64,000 nucleotides of DNA from Stemphylium vesicarium (Eukaryota > Ascomycota > Dothideomycetes > Pleosporales > Pleosporaceae), in NCBI GenBank assembly GCA_004380135.1, contig QXCR01000125.1:1-64000 (forward strand), read 5' to 3'. Position 1 is the stretch's first letter, and every line of letters begins with the position of its first letter. The notes beneath the pieces are model-generated. The model ran no database searches. It saw only the letters and a list, made by a program, of their open reading frames with translations, and had not been told where the DNA came from. Of this stretch, positions 1 to 12,200 are shown one piece after another. The translations under genes were made by a program, and so were the position numbers.

Positions 1-197
1 CGTATACGACAATCCGAAAATCTTGTGAGCCTCCACGATCCCCATAATGAACTAGAACTGCGTAAGACATGACCCCATGTTCGTTTCATATTTCATTCCT
101 ACATTCTCATATCAACTCTACATCCCCCGTCCCACATCCCACACACCAAGCCTTTACAGCACTCCACCTCACAACCCAAACATCACCCCTCTTCATC

Positions 198-1924
198 TCA
201 AACCGCCGATCCGTACCTTCGACAAATATCTCCCCTACATCCCTCAGCAACTTCGACCTCGAACTCGCCTAAGAGAATAGCCAGCGTGACGATACCGATA
301 TTGCGAGCGAGATGGCGGGCTGGACATTTGTGTTCGCCGCCGCCGAAACTCGTCCATGTGCCTGCTAGCCCGGCGTCGCTGAAGCGTTCACGTTTCTCGT
401 TGGCTTCAGGTCCAGCACTACTGTTGCTGCTACTGACGAGAAAGCGCTCAGCCCAGAAGCTTTCCAGCGGACGTGCCAGAGCCTGCGGTCTTGTCTGCGC
501 CCAGCCTGGTGCGAATGTACCGGAAAACTTGTTCACGAGGAAGACCTGCGTCCCCTTTGTGACAGTGTATTTGTCGTCGAGCGCGTACATATCCGCGGTA
601 ACTTGTCGCACAGCGAGATTCGAACTATACAAGCGCGTCGTCTCCGCATGGAGAGATTGCAGGAGCGGCCTCGTGGTAAGTTGCATAAAGTTGTAAGTGC
701 CCGACTCTGGTCTAGCATGGCCGTCGATCAGCGCGGTGACGCGGGCGCGAAGACTGGGATCCCGTAGCGTCTCAAAGAAGTACCAGAAGGTAACGGGCAC
801 AGTGAGACTGGTGCCGCCGTAGAGTAGACCGAGAGTTTGGGCTGACCGGCCGTCAACACCGTGGCCGGGCATTGTGCCGTAAAGTGCCTCTCGCTCTTGA
901 AGTAAGCCGGAGCCTGCGACGGGGTCCCATGTTGTGTTTACTTTGTTTTGTCGACGCAGATTTTCGGATTTGACGGTCCAGGAACGGATGTTGGAGAGAA
1001 GGCGGTCGCGCGCGGCGTAGGCTTTTGGGATCACGAAGCGGGGAAGGCCCATGAAGAATTGGTCTGTCGCTTCGATGTGGATCCAGAGATCGGCGACGAT
1101 GTCTGGGTAGCTGGATATCAGGGAGGAGCCTAGGAGTGTGGTGGCGATGGCTTGGGTCACGTGGTGTTGGAGGAAAGCAAAGAGGTCCGAGATTTCTTTC
1201 CATTCGTCGCGAGCAGTCGTTTCCATACTTTCTTCAATGCTCGCTTTGAGGGTATCGAACAGTCGCTTGTCAAGCATGCCGAGATTCGAGCCTGTCGTAT
1301 GCTGGCGAATATGCGTCGTCTGAATGTGGTCGGTGTTGCTCTCCTCAGACTTGTAGTAGTCGATGGCTTCTTGGGGACTGTCCATCAGTGCTCCCATAAT
1401 CTTGTCGTGGATGAAGGGGTTAGGATCCAGCTCTTTCGATGAGTTGAGGACTCCTTTGACATGTTCCGGGTCGAGGATGATGAGCATCTTTTGGCCTGCC
1501 CCATCGAGGAAGAAGGGTGATCCATCGCCGTATTTGTTCCTGAAGTTGATTTAGTACTTTTCACGTCCATTACACTGTAATCATCCAAGGAGTTCAGGCA
1601 TATAAACATGAGCTACTACGAAGTCCCATCACGTGCCCTCTTCAAAGCTCCCACTTACAAGCATTCAGCCAAGAAGGCCTTGGAATCATATGCCATGGAC
1701 AGAGCATGTCGCAGACCGGGGATCCAATATGGGAGCGTTGGAGGAGTAACATTGCGCCCGCTTCCGTATTTGACCGACCGGAACCATTGCGACGAGAGGA
1801 GTCGCGTGCAGACACAGATGGCCAGCACAGTAAAAAGAGCTCGTGCAATGAAGCTGCGCTGGAGAGCATCAAGAGAAAGAGAAAGAGTATGGCCATCAGC
1901 CACCGACGTCACGTTGCTTGCCAT
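198..1924 (-). CDS. Cytochrome P450 (CYP7/CYP8-like clan), complete, two exons
   Basis: Heme-thiolate monooxygenase expected in the ER membrane. Exon 1 is 1659-1924 and exon 2 is 198-1539; the 119-nt intron 1540-1658 has a GTAAGT donor and CAG acceptor and joins an N-terminal part to the main body in frame, giving about 535 residues, a normal P450 length. Exon 1 supplies a hydrophobic anchor (residues ~30-45) and the proline hinge PPTLPYWIPGLRHAL. Exon 2 holds the I-helix region LLYGGTSLT, the ExxR motif as ETTR near residue 390, and the heme loop SFGGGEHKCPARHLAR with Cys ~494. The FGGGxHxCP form with Ala where many P450s have Gly, and the PYWIP hinge, fit fungal P450s annotated as CYP7B/CYP8-like sterol or prostanoid hydroxylase relatives; the substrate cannot be inferred. 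No biosynthetic cluster partner lies beside it. The start was chosen because it begins the exon carrying the membrane anchor. Confidence 0.9.
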
Positions 1925-2526
1925 CGGTTACACAGCGTGGGGCGAAAGATTCCTCACGCGTCACACAACATGGGGGTGTCGCAGTTGCACGCGCGACAAC
2001 ATGGCCAATCACCGACTTGCACCGGGTCGCGCGTCCCCATTCCATGGCGGGTAAGCGCTAAGCCAAACTCGGCCTTTCATCTCCCCTCACGAGGAAGGTT
2101 GAGCCGATGGCACTGCAGAAAAACAACTCATTGAACCAGCGAGGCAACGTGTCTTGAATGGCGTGAATGCACATCTGGCAGGCGATGCGAAACGCAAGCC
2201 TCGCCCTGGTCTGCACAAGGGCGTCGCGCCGCACAAGGCCGCTATTTTTGGGCGCAAGAGTGGTGCATCTGCATCTGGCGTGCATGACATTGTGCGGAGG
2301 TGGAGACTAATTCGCCTAGCGCCCAAGGGTCCATTTGGCTAGACCGAACAGCTTGGGGAGCTCCCTCGACATCCTTCGCATCCTTCTTTATCGTCATCTA
2401 CGCTTCTTCTGCTACTACCTTATTGCATCACCTTGGTTCTGTTCCCACTCAAGCACACGCGTGCCTATTCCGTGACTTTTTTCTTTGACTGCCTGTCTGG
2501 CGGATAGCTGGAGATTGTTCATCATC
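1925..2526. other. Divergent intergenic region
   Basis: About 600 bases between the divergently transcribed P450 and the Pro/Ala-rich gene; both promoters should lie here. CT-rich stretches near 2370-2480 precede the right-hand gene. No gene seen. Confidence 0.5.
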
Positions 2527-2733
2527 ATGCCGGGAGTTCGTAAGTGCTATCCCCATTCACCCTCATTCTCCCCATGACACGTGTATCATCATCACCTACG
2601 TTTTTGCTCGCGCATATTCCCTTGTCCATTCAGATACGACCTTCAAATACCCACAAATCATCATCTTCCCCACGCGATTACTGTCGTCTCTTCAGACAAC
2701 CCTCCTGACGCATTTCCGCTAGCACTTGACGCC

Positions 2734-3527
2734 ATGGACCAGATGAAGAAGGCCTTCAAGGGCCTCTTCAGGGGCAAAAGCAAGAGGTCGAAGAAGGAGG
2801 AGCCCGCTGCGACGGCTACTTCGGAGACTGCTGCCCCAGCGAACGCCGATGCAAAGCCCACCGAGACAACACCAGCGGCTCCCGCTCCTGCCACTGCGCC
2901 TGAGCCAGCGAAGACCGAGACCACTCCTACGCCAGTTGAGCCCGCTAAGCCTGTCGAGCCCGCTACGGCCCCCGCTGCTGCACCAGCTGCTGCGCCAGTA
3001 GAGAGTGAGGCAAACAAGGACGAAGCTGCTGCAGTGGCCGAGGTCAAGGAGGCTACACAAAGTAGGTCAACATCGCTTTCCTTATCAATACACACCCTAC
3101 TGAAACAAGAAGTTCTTAGACTGACCAACCTGTTCCAGCACCTGAGCCCGCCGGCGCTGTTGCCCCCGCTCCCCCTACCGCTGCTGAATCGCAGCCTGCG
3201 AGCGCGCCGGCTCCACAAGAACTTGAGGCCAAGGCCACCGAGGCACCTGCACCAGCTGCTGCTCCCCTGGATCTCCCTGAGATCCCCAGCAGCAAGCCTG
3301 TCGCCGGCATGAGTGCCACAAGCGGACCCATGTTTGATGAGCCCAATTTCCGTGACGAGAAGCCTGCTGCACCGGCCGCACCAGCTGGGCCAGCTGCTCC
3401 CGCTCCCCAGGTTGAACAGCCCGCTGCCCCTACGCCAGCGCCTGCAGCTCCTGCGCCTAACGCTGAGCCTACTGCTGCTGTCCCTGCCGCCGCGCCTGCT
3501 GCTCCAGAGGACAAGATGGGGAAATAG
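2734..3527 (+). CDS. Small Pro/Ala-rich protein of unknown function
   Basis: Not assigned to a known family. Exons 2734-3061 and 3139-3527; the intron (GTAGGT...CAG) is fixed by frame, since the upstream frame otherwise hits a stop and the downstream exon continues the same Ala/Pro-rich composition. Product about 238 residues. The first ~25 residues are basic and amphipathic (MDQMKKAFKGLFRGKSKR), and the rest is low-complexity Ala/Pro/Glu/Thr. Near the middle there is a less repetitive stretch (SSKPVAGMSATSGPMFDE). A different start is possible: ATG at 2527 followed by a 13-nt exon, a GTAAGT donor at 2540 and an acceptor ending at 2695 would enter the same frame and add about 17 residues. The basic N-terminus could bind membrane or nucleic acid, but that is only inference. 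Confidence 0.7.
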
Positions 3528-4158
3528 GGAATCTCTATTACGGGTCGTCTTAAACCTGCCAAGCTACCAGGCCAACACAGGAGTATTCTTAACCACAGAG
3601 CCCATAACCGGCATGCCGCCGCGTTGCTTTGATAAATCGTCGGAAAATGGAAGAAAAAAAAATGTTTGAATAGCGGCAGGCGGGAGGTGCAGGTTTCAGG
3701 TTTTCCTTGGCAGCATTGTATCGTGCTTTTCCTCTAATACTATACCCCACTACTGAGCGTGTCGGAGCTATGGCGAGCTTGACTTTCAGAATTGAACATG
3801 TTTTTCCAGAAATTGTGGTCTCGTGCGTGAAAGATCGAAATGGAAATTTCATATACGACTGACCTTTGTAGAGGCAGTGTGTTAAAGGCGGAGCGACTTA
3901 GATGAACTGCATTATCAAGCTTGAACTGCTCGAGCTAGTGCGGGGCAATTGCAGCCGCGCTACACGTCAATGACTGCCCCACTACCGACGTCAACCAAAG
4001 GTACCTACGCGATAATTCTCGCCAACCAGGAAAGCGGCAAAGCTACTCGACATATCGACCTCGACGCCTCCGCGCACATAAATCGCCTACAATACACGAC
4101 GGCTCTGGAAAAACCTCACCACGCTATCCACCCTCCCACATAGCTAAAACTGCCCACG
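3528..4158. other. Intergenic region
   Basis: About 630 bases holding the 3' end of the Pro/Ala-rich gene and the 5' leader of HBS1. A short open stretch upstream of HBS1 (3949-4143) has no supporting features. Nothing else seen. Confidence 0.4.
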
Positions 4159-6733
4159 ATGCCTCCTAAGAGCGGCTTTTCACGCACGCGCAACGTCGAT
4201 TACGATGACGATGATCTATACGAAGACGACGATTTCTACGAAGAAGGCGGCGACGATGTCGAGGCTGGCGATGGCATGACAGATGACGACAAAGAGCAGA
4301 TGCGCGTAGGCACAATACGGGTGCGAGAAGCCATGGGCGACATGAGCGACTTCACAAGCGACGAGCAAATACAAGAAGCGCTATGGCACTATTACTACGA
4401 CGTTGGAAAGAGTGTAAGCTACCTGAAGAATAAGCTGGGCGTCGCAGATCCAAACAAGGAAGCGCCCAAACAAGAAAAGCCCAAACCAGCGTCGCGATTC
4501 GATCAGGCTGCCAGTGTCGCTGATCAAACTACGCCCACAAGTACAGGTAAGCACACTCACATGAGCTCTAGCTATATAGATCAGCCCGCTCGCTCTGTTG
4601 CCCATCACCTATCGCTGCCCCCACTGTCGATGCCTACCAACGCTGCTGCCACAGACTTCTTCTGGGATGTGCCCTGGGGCAACGTGCCGCCCGAGCGACT
4701 GGCAACCATCACCGTCGATGCCCCACCATTGAGAGGTGGATTACTTGGAGGCTCTTCGAAGCTAGCTGCATTGGCTGCCAAGCGCAGGAAAGAGCGAGAG
4801 GATGCAGAAGCTGCTGCATCCAAAGCAACCAACGATGCGGATTCGGCTGTAGCAATGCTTGATAAGCTCTCTGTCAACAACCAGGAGAATGCCGAATCCT
4901 CTCGCGATGCAGCTGCGGACCGTCCGGCGCGTGCGTCGCGATATCCCGTTCGACGACGATCACCAACGCCGACACCAGAGGCGCCGAAAGAACCGGAGGT
5001 TGAAGAGCCCGAAACCCCTCAGCCGGCTATTATTGTCGAGTCTCCAGCTCAGCGCGCTACCCCTTCCATGTTTGCTTCTACTCTCTGCGGTCCTGATGAG
5101 CCGCAAAAGCAACCACAGCCGCCAACTCGAGAGATCCCAGTGCCATTCGCCGCGTACAGGTTATTCGATGGTACAGCAGTTTTCTCGGGACCGAGTCCGG
5201 ACGACATTGTGCGGGCAGCACAGGCAAAGAGTGCAGGCGGCGGGCGTCACTAGATTGCCACATATTATCTTCTGAGCATTTCTAAGACATACAGGAACCA
5301 ACACACCAAAAAAGAAGAAGAAGCAGACTAACGGTGATGTTGCTGAATCAATCGAGAAACTCTCCGTTGCCGATGAACCAAGAGTCAAGAGCAAGAACCT
5401 GAATGTTGTGGATGAATTCGAGAAGAGTAACATGAAGCGACTTGCCAACTTTGTAGTTCTAGGTAGGTTTGAGTTTGCCTAAACTCATCTCCAAAGATTG
5501 AACTGACCATGTCTAGGGCATGTCGACCACGGAAAAAGTACGCTCATGGGCCGTCTGTTGTTCGACCTCAAAGTCGTCGACCAGCGATCAATAGACAAGT
5601 TAAGAAAAGAAGCCGAGACTATTGGAAAGTCGTCTTTTGCGCTGGCTTGGGTCATGGATGAGACTAGTGAAGAGCGAAGCCGCGGTGTTACTGTCGATAT
5701 TGCTACAAACTACTTTGAGACAGAAAAAACACGCTTCACCATCCTGGATGCCCCCGGACACAAAGACTTTATCCCGAACATGATCTCAGGAGCATCACAA
5801 GCCGATTTTCCAGTTTTGGTCATCGATGCGAGTACCAACAGCTTCGAGTCTGGTCTGAAAGGTCAAACCAAAGAACACATCATGATTGCGCGAAGTATGG
5901 GAATGCAACACATTATCGTCGCAGTCAACAAGATGGACACTGTGGGATGGTCCAAGACGCGCTTCGACGAGATAACAAAACGCATGACGGCGTTCCTGAC
6001 CGAAGCCAGCTTTCTTGAGAAACGCATTACCTTCATCCCACTAGCTGGTCTGACAGGCGAAAACGTAGTCAAGACCATGGACGACTCCGCCGCTTACTGG
6101 TACACTGGCGAGACCCTCCTCGAAGCTCTGGAACGCATCGAGCTCCCCCCACGTAACCTTCAAAAGTCACTCCGCCTCTCTGTTGCCGACGTATTCAGAG
6201 GCGACCTGCGCTCCCCACTTAGCATATCCGGCCGCATAGATTCAGGCACCCTCCAAACCGGCGATGTGATCCTCGCCCTCCCCGCCAACGAAACCGCAAC
6301 CATAAAATCCATCCAAGTCCAAGACGAGCCCGTCGACTGGGCCGTCGCAGGCCAGATCCCTACACTCCACCTCACAGACATCGACCCCGTGCACCTCCGC
6401 CAAGGCGACATCTTCTGTAACCCTAGAGACCCTGTTAAACTGGTTAAAGCGTTTACCTCGAAGTTGCTTGCTTTTGAGCACGTGCTGCCCATGCCGGTGG
6501 ATGTGTTTCGCAGCACGCTTAACTCACCGGGTGGGATTCGCACGCTGAGTGCGAAGCTGAATAAGTTCACGGGCGAGGTTGTCAAGAAGAGGCCCAGGAT
6601 TGTTAAACCGGGCGAGGTGGCGCGCGTGGTAGTCGTGTTGGAGAGGGAATTGCCGATTGAAGAGGGGATGAGGGTTGTGTTGAGGGAGAGGGGACGGACG
6701 GTTGGCGCGGGGTTGATGGAGAATGTTGCGTAG
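4159..6733 (+). CDS. HBS1: Hbs1-type translational GTPase (ribosome rescue)
   Basis: eRF3/EF1A-family GTPase that acts with Dom34/Pelota to split stalled ribosomes in no-go and non-stop decay; cytoplasmic. Exons: 4159-4546, 4655-about 5245, 5295-5462, 5517-6733, about 787 residues. The first intron is 108 nt (a multiple of three) and splicing restores the conserved FFWDVPWGNVP stretch. The N-terminus is very acidic and is followed by the Hbs1 N-terminal helical region (EALWHYYYDVGKSVSYLKNKLG). The GTPase domain begins at GHVDHGKST, split by the last intron, then has DAPGHKDF (G3) and NKMD (G4); beta-barrel domains 2 and 3 follow. The third intron is required because the frame stops at 5251, but its donor is weak (GTCACT at 5246 or GTGCAG at 5231); both are phase 1 and keep the Lys-rich linker in frame. 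Confidence 0.93.
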
Positions 6734-7040
6734 GTTGGGCGGTCTGGCTTAGATGGATCGTTCTGGGTGAGATGGAGATGGGTCCCGTAGTTGGGAAGGG
6801 TTGGACAGGCAGCGAGATGAGAAAGACAAAAGTTAATAATAGACATTCAGCTTGTTTCATCTTCATCTTCATCATCATGAATCTTGATGGTTTCCTAGTG
6901 TTGAGACCTAGAGTCATTCTTGTGTGGTGTACGAACATGCCAAAATGGCCCGTTCATCATAAACCATTCACGTTCGTACCGTCCTTTCCCACCGAGAGCT
7001 TTTCCCCCTTGCTTTCACACTTTTGTAAACTTCCTCTTCT

Positions 7041-8695
7041 TCAGCGCTTACCCGCCCAAGGCGCCCTCGTACCCACCTCTCCAACATCTCCCTTCTCACC
7101 CCCTTCCTTCTTCGCCCATGGCGCTGCCGTCCCAGCTCCCGGAATCGACGACGGCTGCGGCTGCACAGGCGTTCGACTCGCCCAGGGCGCTCTGGTAGGT
7201 TGATTAACACCACTGGGTACACCGGGTCCAGCTGCTGTGTTTCCTCTTGCCCATGGCGCTGCGGTACCTACACCACTGATACCGGCAGTAGAAGTAGTAC
7301 TGGGACCAGGCTCAGCCATCGGATCCCGTAACGCAGGCTGCGGTCTCTGTGTTGGAGCCGTAGACGACGGTGTCGCAACAGAGCTTCTTGGCTGCGAGGC
7401 CGTGTGGACAGTGGCTTGAATGCGTTTCGCGTGCGGGTCGGGTGTGAAGCTGAAGAGGGAGCCAAAGGGGAAGTGTTGGACGACTGGGAATTTTGAAAGG
7501 ACTTCTGCGTTGTACATTTTGATCATTCCCTGTATCATATCCTCACGTTAACAAAAAAGCATCCCTTTCTGGAAAGAAGAAGAGGATGAAAATTGGGTGG
7601 AGGGGCGGGGATAAGAATGTTTCTGGTTTGACTTACCTTGTTAATCTTCGCCCAACCCGCTTTAACACCAGACACGTCATACAGGATATTACTGTGTTCC
7701 CAGAACGGACCCTTTTTCACATCGTAGATGAAGCCAATGGCGCTGAAATACATATTTCGACTTCTTTCGCGGGCAACGGCTGCGGCTTTGGCAACGTCGC
7801 CTGGATGCGGTGCCGCAGGCAACGAGCCCTCAGCCGCAACATCAGCAGGCGTCGTAATCGGGGGTGAGAACTGCGCGCTACCGAAGATATACGGCAGGAA
7901 GGAGTGGTCGTCTAGACCCCACACGCCATGCGACCCCGCCGGTTCGAGCGTGTAGGTCAATATCAATTTGCGGATAAGGGCGAGGTAGGGTTCCAGCACA
8001 CCCAACACGATACCGCGCTCCATGTCGCCATCCTCCGAAGTAGCAGGAAAAGCCCCGAGTTTCCACAGACAGCCCAAAAACGCGAGGAACGACAGCTCGT
8101 GCCCTGTGCCGTAGTCGAGGCGTTGGGCGCTCCCGAAACCACCCAGGAGATAGGCTTCTAGCTCTTTTTGCGCAGGGGTGCCAGATGTGGATTTGAAAGT
8201 CAGGACGGACGCGGGCAGGTGCTGGGTGAGTAGGTCCGGGACTTGTTCTTCAACCAGCGAGTACCAGGTCCGAAAGCTGATGTTGCCGAAGCGGCGCGGC
8301 CCGGGGTCTGGGGGCGCGGCGTCGATGAGGGCTGTTAGGGATTGTAGGAGGGAGGCCAGGGCTTGGATTATGGGGGGATGCGGGATGGATGGGTCGTTTA
8401 GGGTCCATTCTTTGAAAGCTGGTCGTGGGTCCTGTTTTCCTTGTTGCTTTGGGGAGTTGCTGCTCCTTCTGATTTTACGTGGTATCATTGCCGTGTTAAG
8501 CTGGAAGATAAATGTCATGATATCGGCGTATGCTCTGCTTGCCAGGAAAGCGGTAACGTCATCGCCATCGTGGATTCTTTTTGTGGGAACGGCGAAGTCG
8601 TGGCCGGTGTTTTTATCCAGTGTCTCCAAGACTGGGGCTTGGAAATTGTTGTTGTTGTCTTTGTTGGATGCCATTGCGGGGGAGTTATATGGCAA
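7041..8695 (-). CDS. RRD1: PP2A phosphatase activator PTPA (Rrd1 type), peptidyl-prolyl isomerase
   Basis: PTPA-family protein that activates PP2A-type phosphatases and has prolyl cis/trans isomerase activity; cytoplasmic and nuclear. Exon 1 is 7637-8695 and exon 2 is 7041-7529, joined through KINK|GMIKMYNAEVLSKFPVVQHF across an intron with GTAAGT and CAG. Product about 515 residues, or 508 if the second Met (MASNKD) is used. Visible family landmarks are the LDYGTGHELSFLAFLGCLWKLG block, GVWGLDDHSFLPYIFGSAQ, and the end of the fold at GSLFSF. A long Pro/Ala/Thr-rich tail follows with four APWA units in TAAPWA/TRAPWA-type contexts. The tail is why Rrd1 rather than the shorter Rrd2 is preferred. 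It diverges from the next gene with about 356 bases between starts. Confidence 0.92.
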
Positions 8696-9051
8696 AGTTT
8701 ATGTGCGGGTTGGGTGTGGTGCAGGACAGGGCTCATGTGACAACGTGTTGTGGCGTGGGACCCACCTTTCGCGCTTTCCAGCCTTTGGGTTTACGGAGCT
8801 ATGGGGGGGCTCCGAGATGGTTAACCCCACCTGTTCGTCATCGCTGCACATCGCTTTCACTTGAGCGTGTGAGTGGTCACTTGGCGTACTTCGCTAATGG
8901 CGCGTCTTAGTAACCCCCGGAAGAAGAGTGGTAAGTAATGTCGTGGTCTCGATGCTGTGAGGGTGCTGGTGTTGCGCGCGTGGCTTCAGAAGCTGTACAA
9001 AGAACCACTACAGCAACAACGGGATTTTGACCAGGTGATAGATGAGCTGAT
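8696..9051. other. Shared divergent promoter region of RRD1 and the Cys/His-rich gene
   Basis: 356 bases between two divergent starts. No further structure recognised. Confidence 0.5.
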
Positions 9052-11539
9052 ATGAAGATAGTCATCCACAAGCTCTCCTCTCCCAGCCTTTCCGACGCCT
9101 CCGATTCTGCCTCAGATGCCGAAGCCGAAGCCGAAGCCGCAAACCAGCAACTCCTTTCCGAATCCCGCTCTCCAGTCGCGAAATCACTACCGCCGCCCGC
9201 CGCCGTCCTCGGCGCAAGCCTCCTCAATGCAGCGCGTATAGGGAATAGTAGTCCGGTGGGGGGTATGGCGCACAAGAATGGCGCAGGCAAGCTCAAGCGG
9301 GTCAGCATAGTTGCTGGAGGTCCGAAGCAGGATCTCGCTAGGCGCGGTGACTTGTATGATATCGAGCTTAGCCCGGAGAAAGGGGCATATGCGCTGCCTG
9401 AGAGGGTGAACCACAAGCCGTTGAAGGTTATGAAGAAGATGGGCAAGGTCAAGAAGAAGGGTGGCTTGGGTGCGCAGCGTATTGATGCGGTGGGCATTTC
9501 ATCCGATCTGCCTGTACATCGTGCGGTGGAAGCCCCATCTGAGCAGGACCGCCTCGTGAGTGGTCTGGCTTCGACAGACCCAGCTATACGTTCATCGCCG
9601 CCCGAAGTCGCCCTGGCTGGAAGCGACACCAGCATCGTCGACGGTACTGGCGACGACGGCCTTCCGAAAGAAGCAGAGCCAGAGGATGGTCTACTCGGAG
9701 ATGTCATGATTGAAGAGAGCCTTGGGAGCGGCAAGCTTCGGTGCACGGCAGTTTCTTACAAGTACGATAAGAAGCTGGGCTCGCGTTACCATCAATGCCT
9801 TAGACCTAGTACAGGCCGTATTGATGTCGGTGCTCGATGCGCAATCCACATGAACAAAGCTGCTGCCGTACAGTGTGGAGAGATGACGGAATCGGAAGAC
9901 GGTACTTCACAATGCCATAGGATGGCTACCGCCAACACCGTGAACGGCGCACGCTGCCCTAAACATGCAGAGAACCAGCAGCCGGAACCGAGTCACAAAC
10001 GGAGGTCAGGACCGAATCATGGGCAGGATCGTCATTCCAAATTACAGAGGACGAAAAACCAACACCTGAGCAGGCCTGTATCGTCCGGAAAAACTACGAT
10101 TCAGGCGCGGAACATCCCAGAAGTGAGCAATGGTCGCATCTCTGACTCGGAGGACGAAGGCTCCGATATCATGCCCGCACACAAACCAACGGGAACTCAA
10201 AAGAAATCTCGTGATAATCCCGCCGTCGAGATCCAACAACTGCCGACGCGAATACGGAAGAGCAAGCCACAACCAGAACCATCGAAAGCAAATCCAGCAG
10301 CACCTGACTTTGCGCCTGCCGATGAAGAATTGGAGTGCGAATCAGAACCAGAAGCGGAAGAAGGCCATGACACCAGGCAAGATGAGCGAGCCGAATATAC
10401 TGAGCCCTGGAATATCGACCACGTATTTAAGTTCCTCAATCTCGAAGAACGCCCCGGGAGGTGTCAGATCAAGTTTGCTACCACTATCAAGCGCATGTGT
10501 GATAGGTCATGTACACACCTCCATGAGGAATCCGTCTCGATGAACACCGTCATCGAAGATGCTACCGACATACAAGAAACGCTTAAACGCACTGATTCCA
10601 AAATCAGAGACAAACACAGGTCGGCGTTCAAAGGTGATGCCTACGGCTATGTTTTCCGCTCCCTCACACTCTACCTTGAAGCGTTGTATAGCTGGCTGCA
10701 ACAAACCCACCGTGACGTAACCGAGTCACTAGAAGCTATGCGCGTAATTACCCCACTTACACACGCTATACTGTCCTTCAAGGACACGATCGCAAGTTGG
10801 GACGTTTCGGTGCCACTTAGCCACAAAGGTGGGAGAGTCTTCAAAGATGTCGACATCCGCCTGATTGCTCCTCTGCGACAGGTGTATAAAATATTCAGTG
10901 CCTACATGAGTAGACTAGAGGAGGCAGAGCAGCGGCGCCTGCAGTATGCAGAGACAAAACGCAAGATGCAAGAACAAAGAGATGCAGAGAAGGCGCGGAT
11001 CGAAACCCTCGAGACAAACAACAAACGGAAGAAGCGGTGGCAGGACCTCCACATTGTGCGCATGCAATGCGAGCCCAACAATTACAGGCGGCACAAACTC
11101 TGCACTACTAGGATCGACGACTTGGAAGAGAGGGACGCAAACGGCCTTGTCTTCGAGCGATTGCCAATCTTCAAGCCTCGGTCCACGCAGCCGCAGAGCC
11201 AAGTTGCGGAGCCTACTGATGCCCTTGAATGGACTGATGAGGAAGAAATCGCTTTACTCGGCGGTCTGGAGCAATGTACAGGTACGTCATGGGCATGTCA
11301 AATGGAGTGAATGTGCTCTTTACTAACGCGCAAATCTAGGTCCACATGTCTTAGAGAGGATATTCAAAACATACTGCGATCCAAACTCTGAGCATCTGGA
11401 TAGAGGCGTATTGCGCAACCGCAGCGTCACGGAAATCGTCCTCAAGGCACGATCATTCCGATCTCAGCTGCTAGCCCAATATCAAGACCAGGGCTGGCCC
11501 ATTCCGAGCTGGATTACGAATATCCCTGTCTTGCCTTGA
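9052..11539 (+). CDS. Unknown protein with Cys/His-rich segment and SANT-like C-terminus
   Basis: Not recognised as a named protein. Exons 9052-11281 and 11340-11539 (intron GTACGT...TCTAG, phase 1), about 809 residues. Order of features: acidic/Ala-rich N-terminus; basic patch KKMGKVKKKGG; a Cys/His-rich block at about residues 227-305 with repeated Cys...Cys...Cys-x3-His spacing (RCTAV, HQCLR, RCAIH, QCGEM, QCHRM, RCPKH) that looks metal-binding; long charged linker; an alpha-helical region around RLEEAEQRRLQYAETKRKMQ predicted as coiled coil; and a C-terminal segment WTDEEEIALLGGLEQCTG followed by helices resembling a Myb/SANT fold. A nuclear, chromatin-related role is inference from the SANT-like end and basic patches. 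The antisense open frame over 8907-9746 is a shadow of this gene's codon usage. Confidence 0.8.
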
Positions 11540-12200
11540 GCATGGCTCAACCTAGGATAGTGTATGCTAGACATCGCGTTGTTCTCACTTCAAACTATTT
11601 GCGCGTTTGCTGTTTGCGTTTGATACCCTTTGCGCGTGGTTCGCAATGAGTTTGGGGCGCAAAGGTTCTTTCTAAATATTTACTACATCTCAAAAGTAGC
11701 AGAAGGAGTCGGCAATGTTCATATCAGTTTATCAGGTTACATTTCTCAGCATACCACGATATCACATCTACCGTCTTTTTAAACCTGCTTCCCACTCTAT
11801 CCTCTTTCTCTCTCCCTCTCCCTAGTCACTGCGTATGTTTTCGGTGAACAAAAATGAAGGCCTCAACATTCCGCAGTTGCGCACCCACGCTTAGTCTATG
11901 GAATCCACTCCCAACCATAGGTTGCGGACGTGAAGCCCAAACACGGCCACCGCGTGCGATACCACGGTTTTTCCAATTCACTTCCTCCCATTCGATGGGC
12001 AGGGCTGTGCGCCCCACATATAGATTCACACAACCAGGGTTTGATGGTGGGATTTTTGCTTTCAAGCGGGATCAGCACGAGGGCTTTCGCTGCAGGTACG
12101 CTCTTCCCAACCACTTACCGAGACACCTTGGAAAATATACAAATGTACCGAAGTCACTCACAATCACTCACACTCACGAAACCACTGCAAGAATACCATC
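11540..12200. other. Intergenic region
   Basis: About 660 bases; a CT-rich run near 11790-11825 and a 5' leader for the next gene. No gene seen. Confidence 0.4.

Noticed and set aside
2661..3218. Minus-strand Ala/Gly/Ser-rich frame opposite the Pro/Ala-rich gene
   Set aside because: Mirror image of the Pro/Ala codon usage on the plus strand.
6160..6846. 228-codon minus-strand frame opposite HBS1
   Set aside because: Overlaps the conserved GTPase barrel domains on the plus strand; a codon-bias shadow.
8907..9746. 279-codon minus-strand frame opposite the Cys/His-rich gene
   Set aside because: Ser/Pro/Arg-rich antisense shadow of a gene whose sense frame is longer, spliced and has domain-like features.
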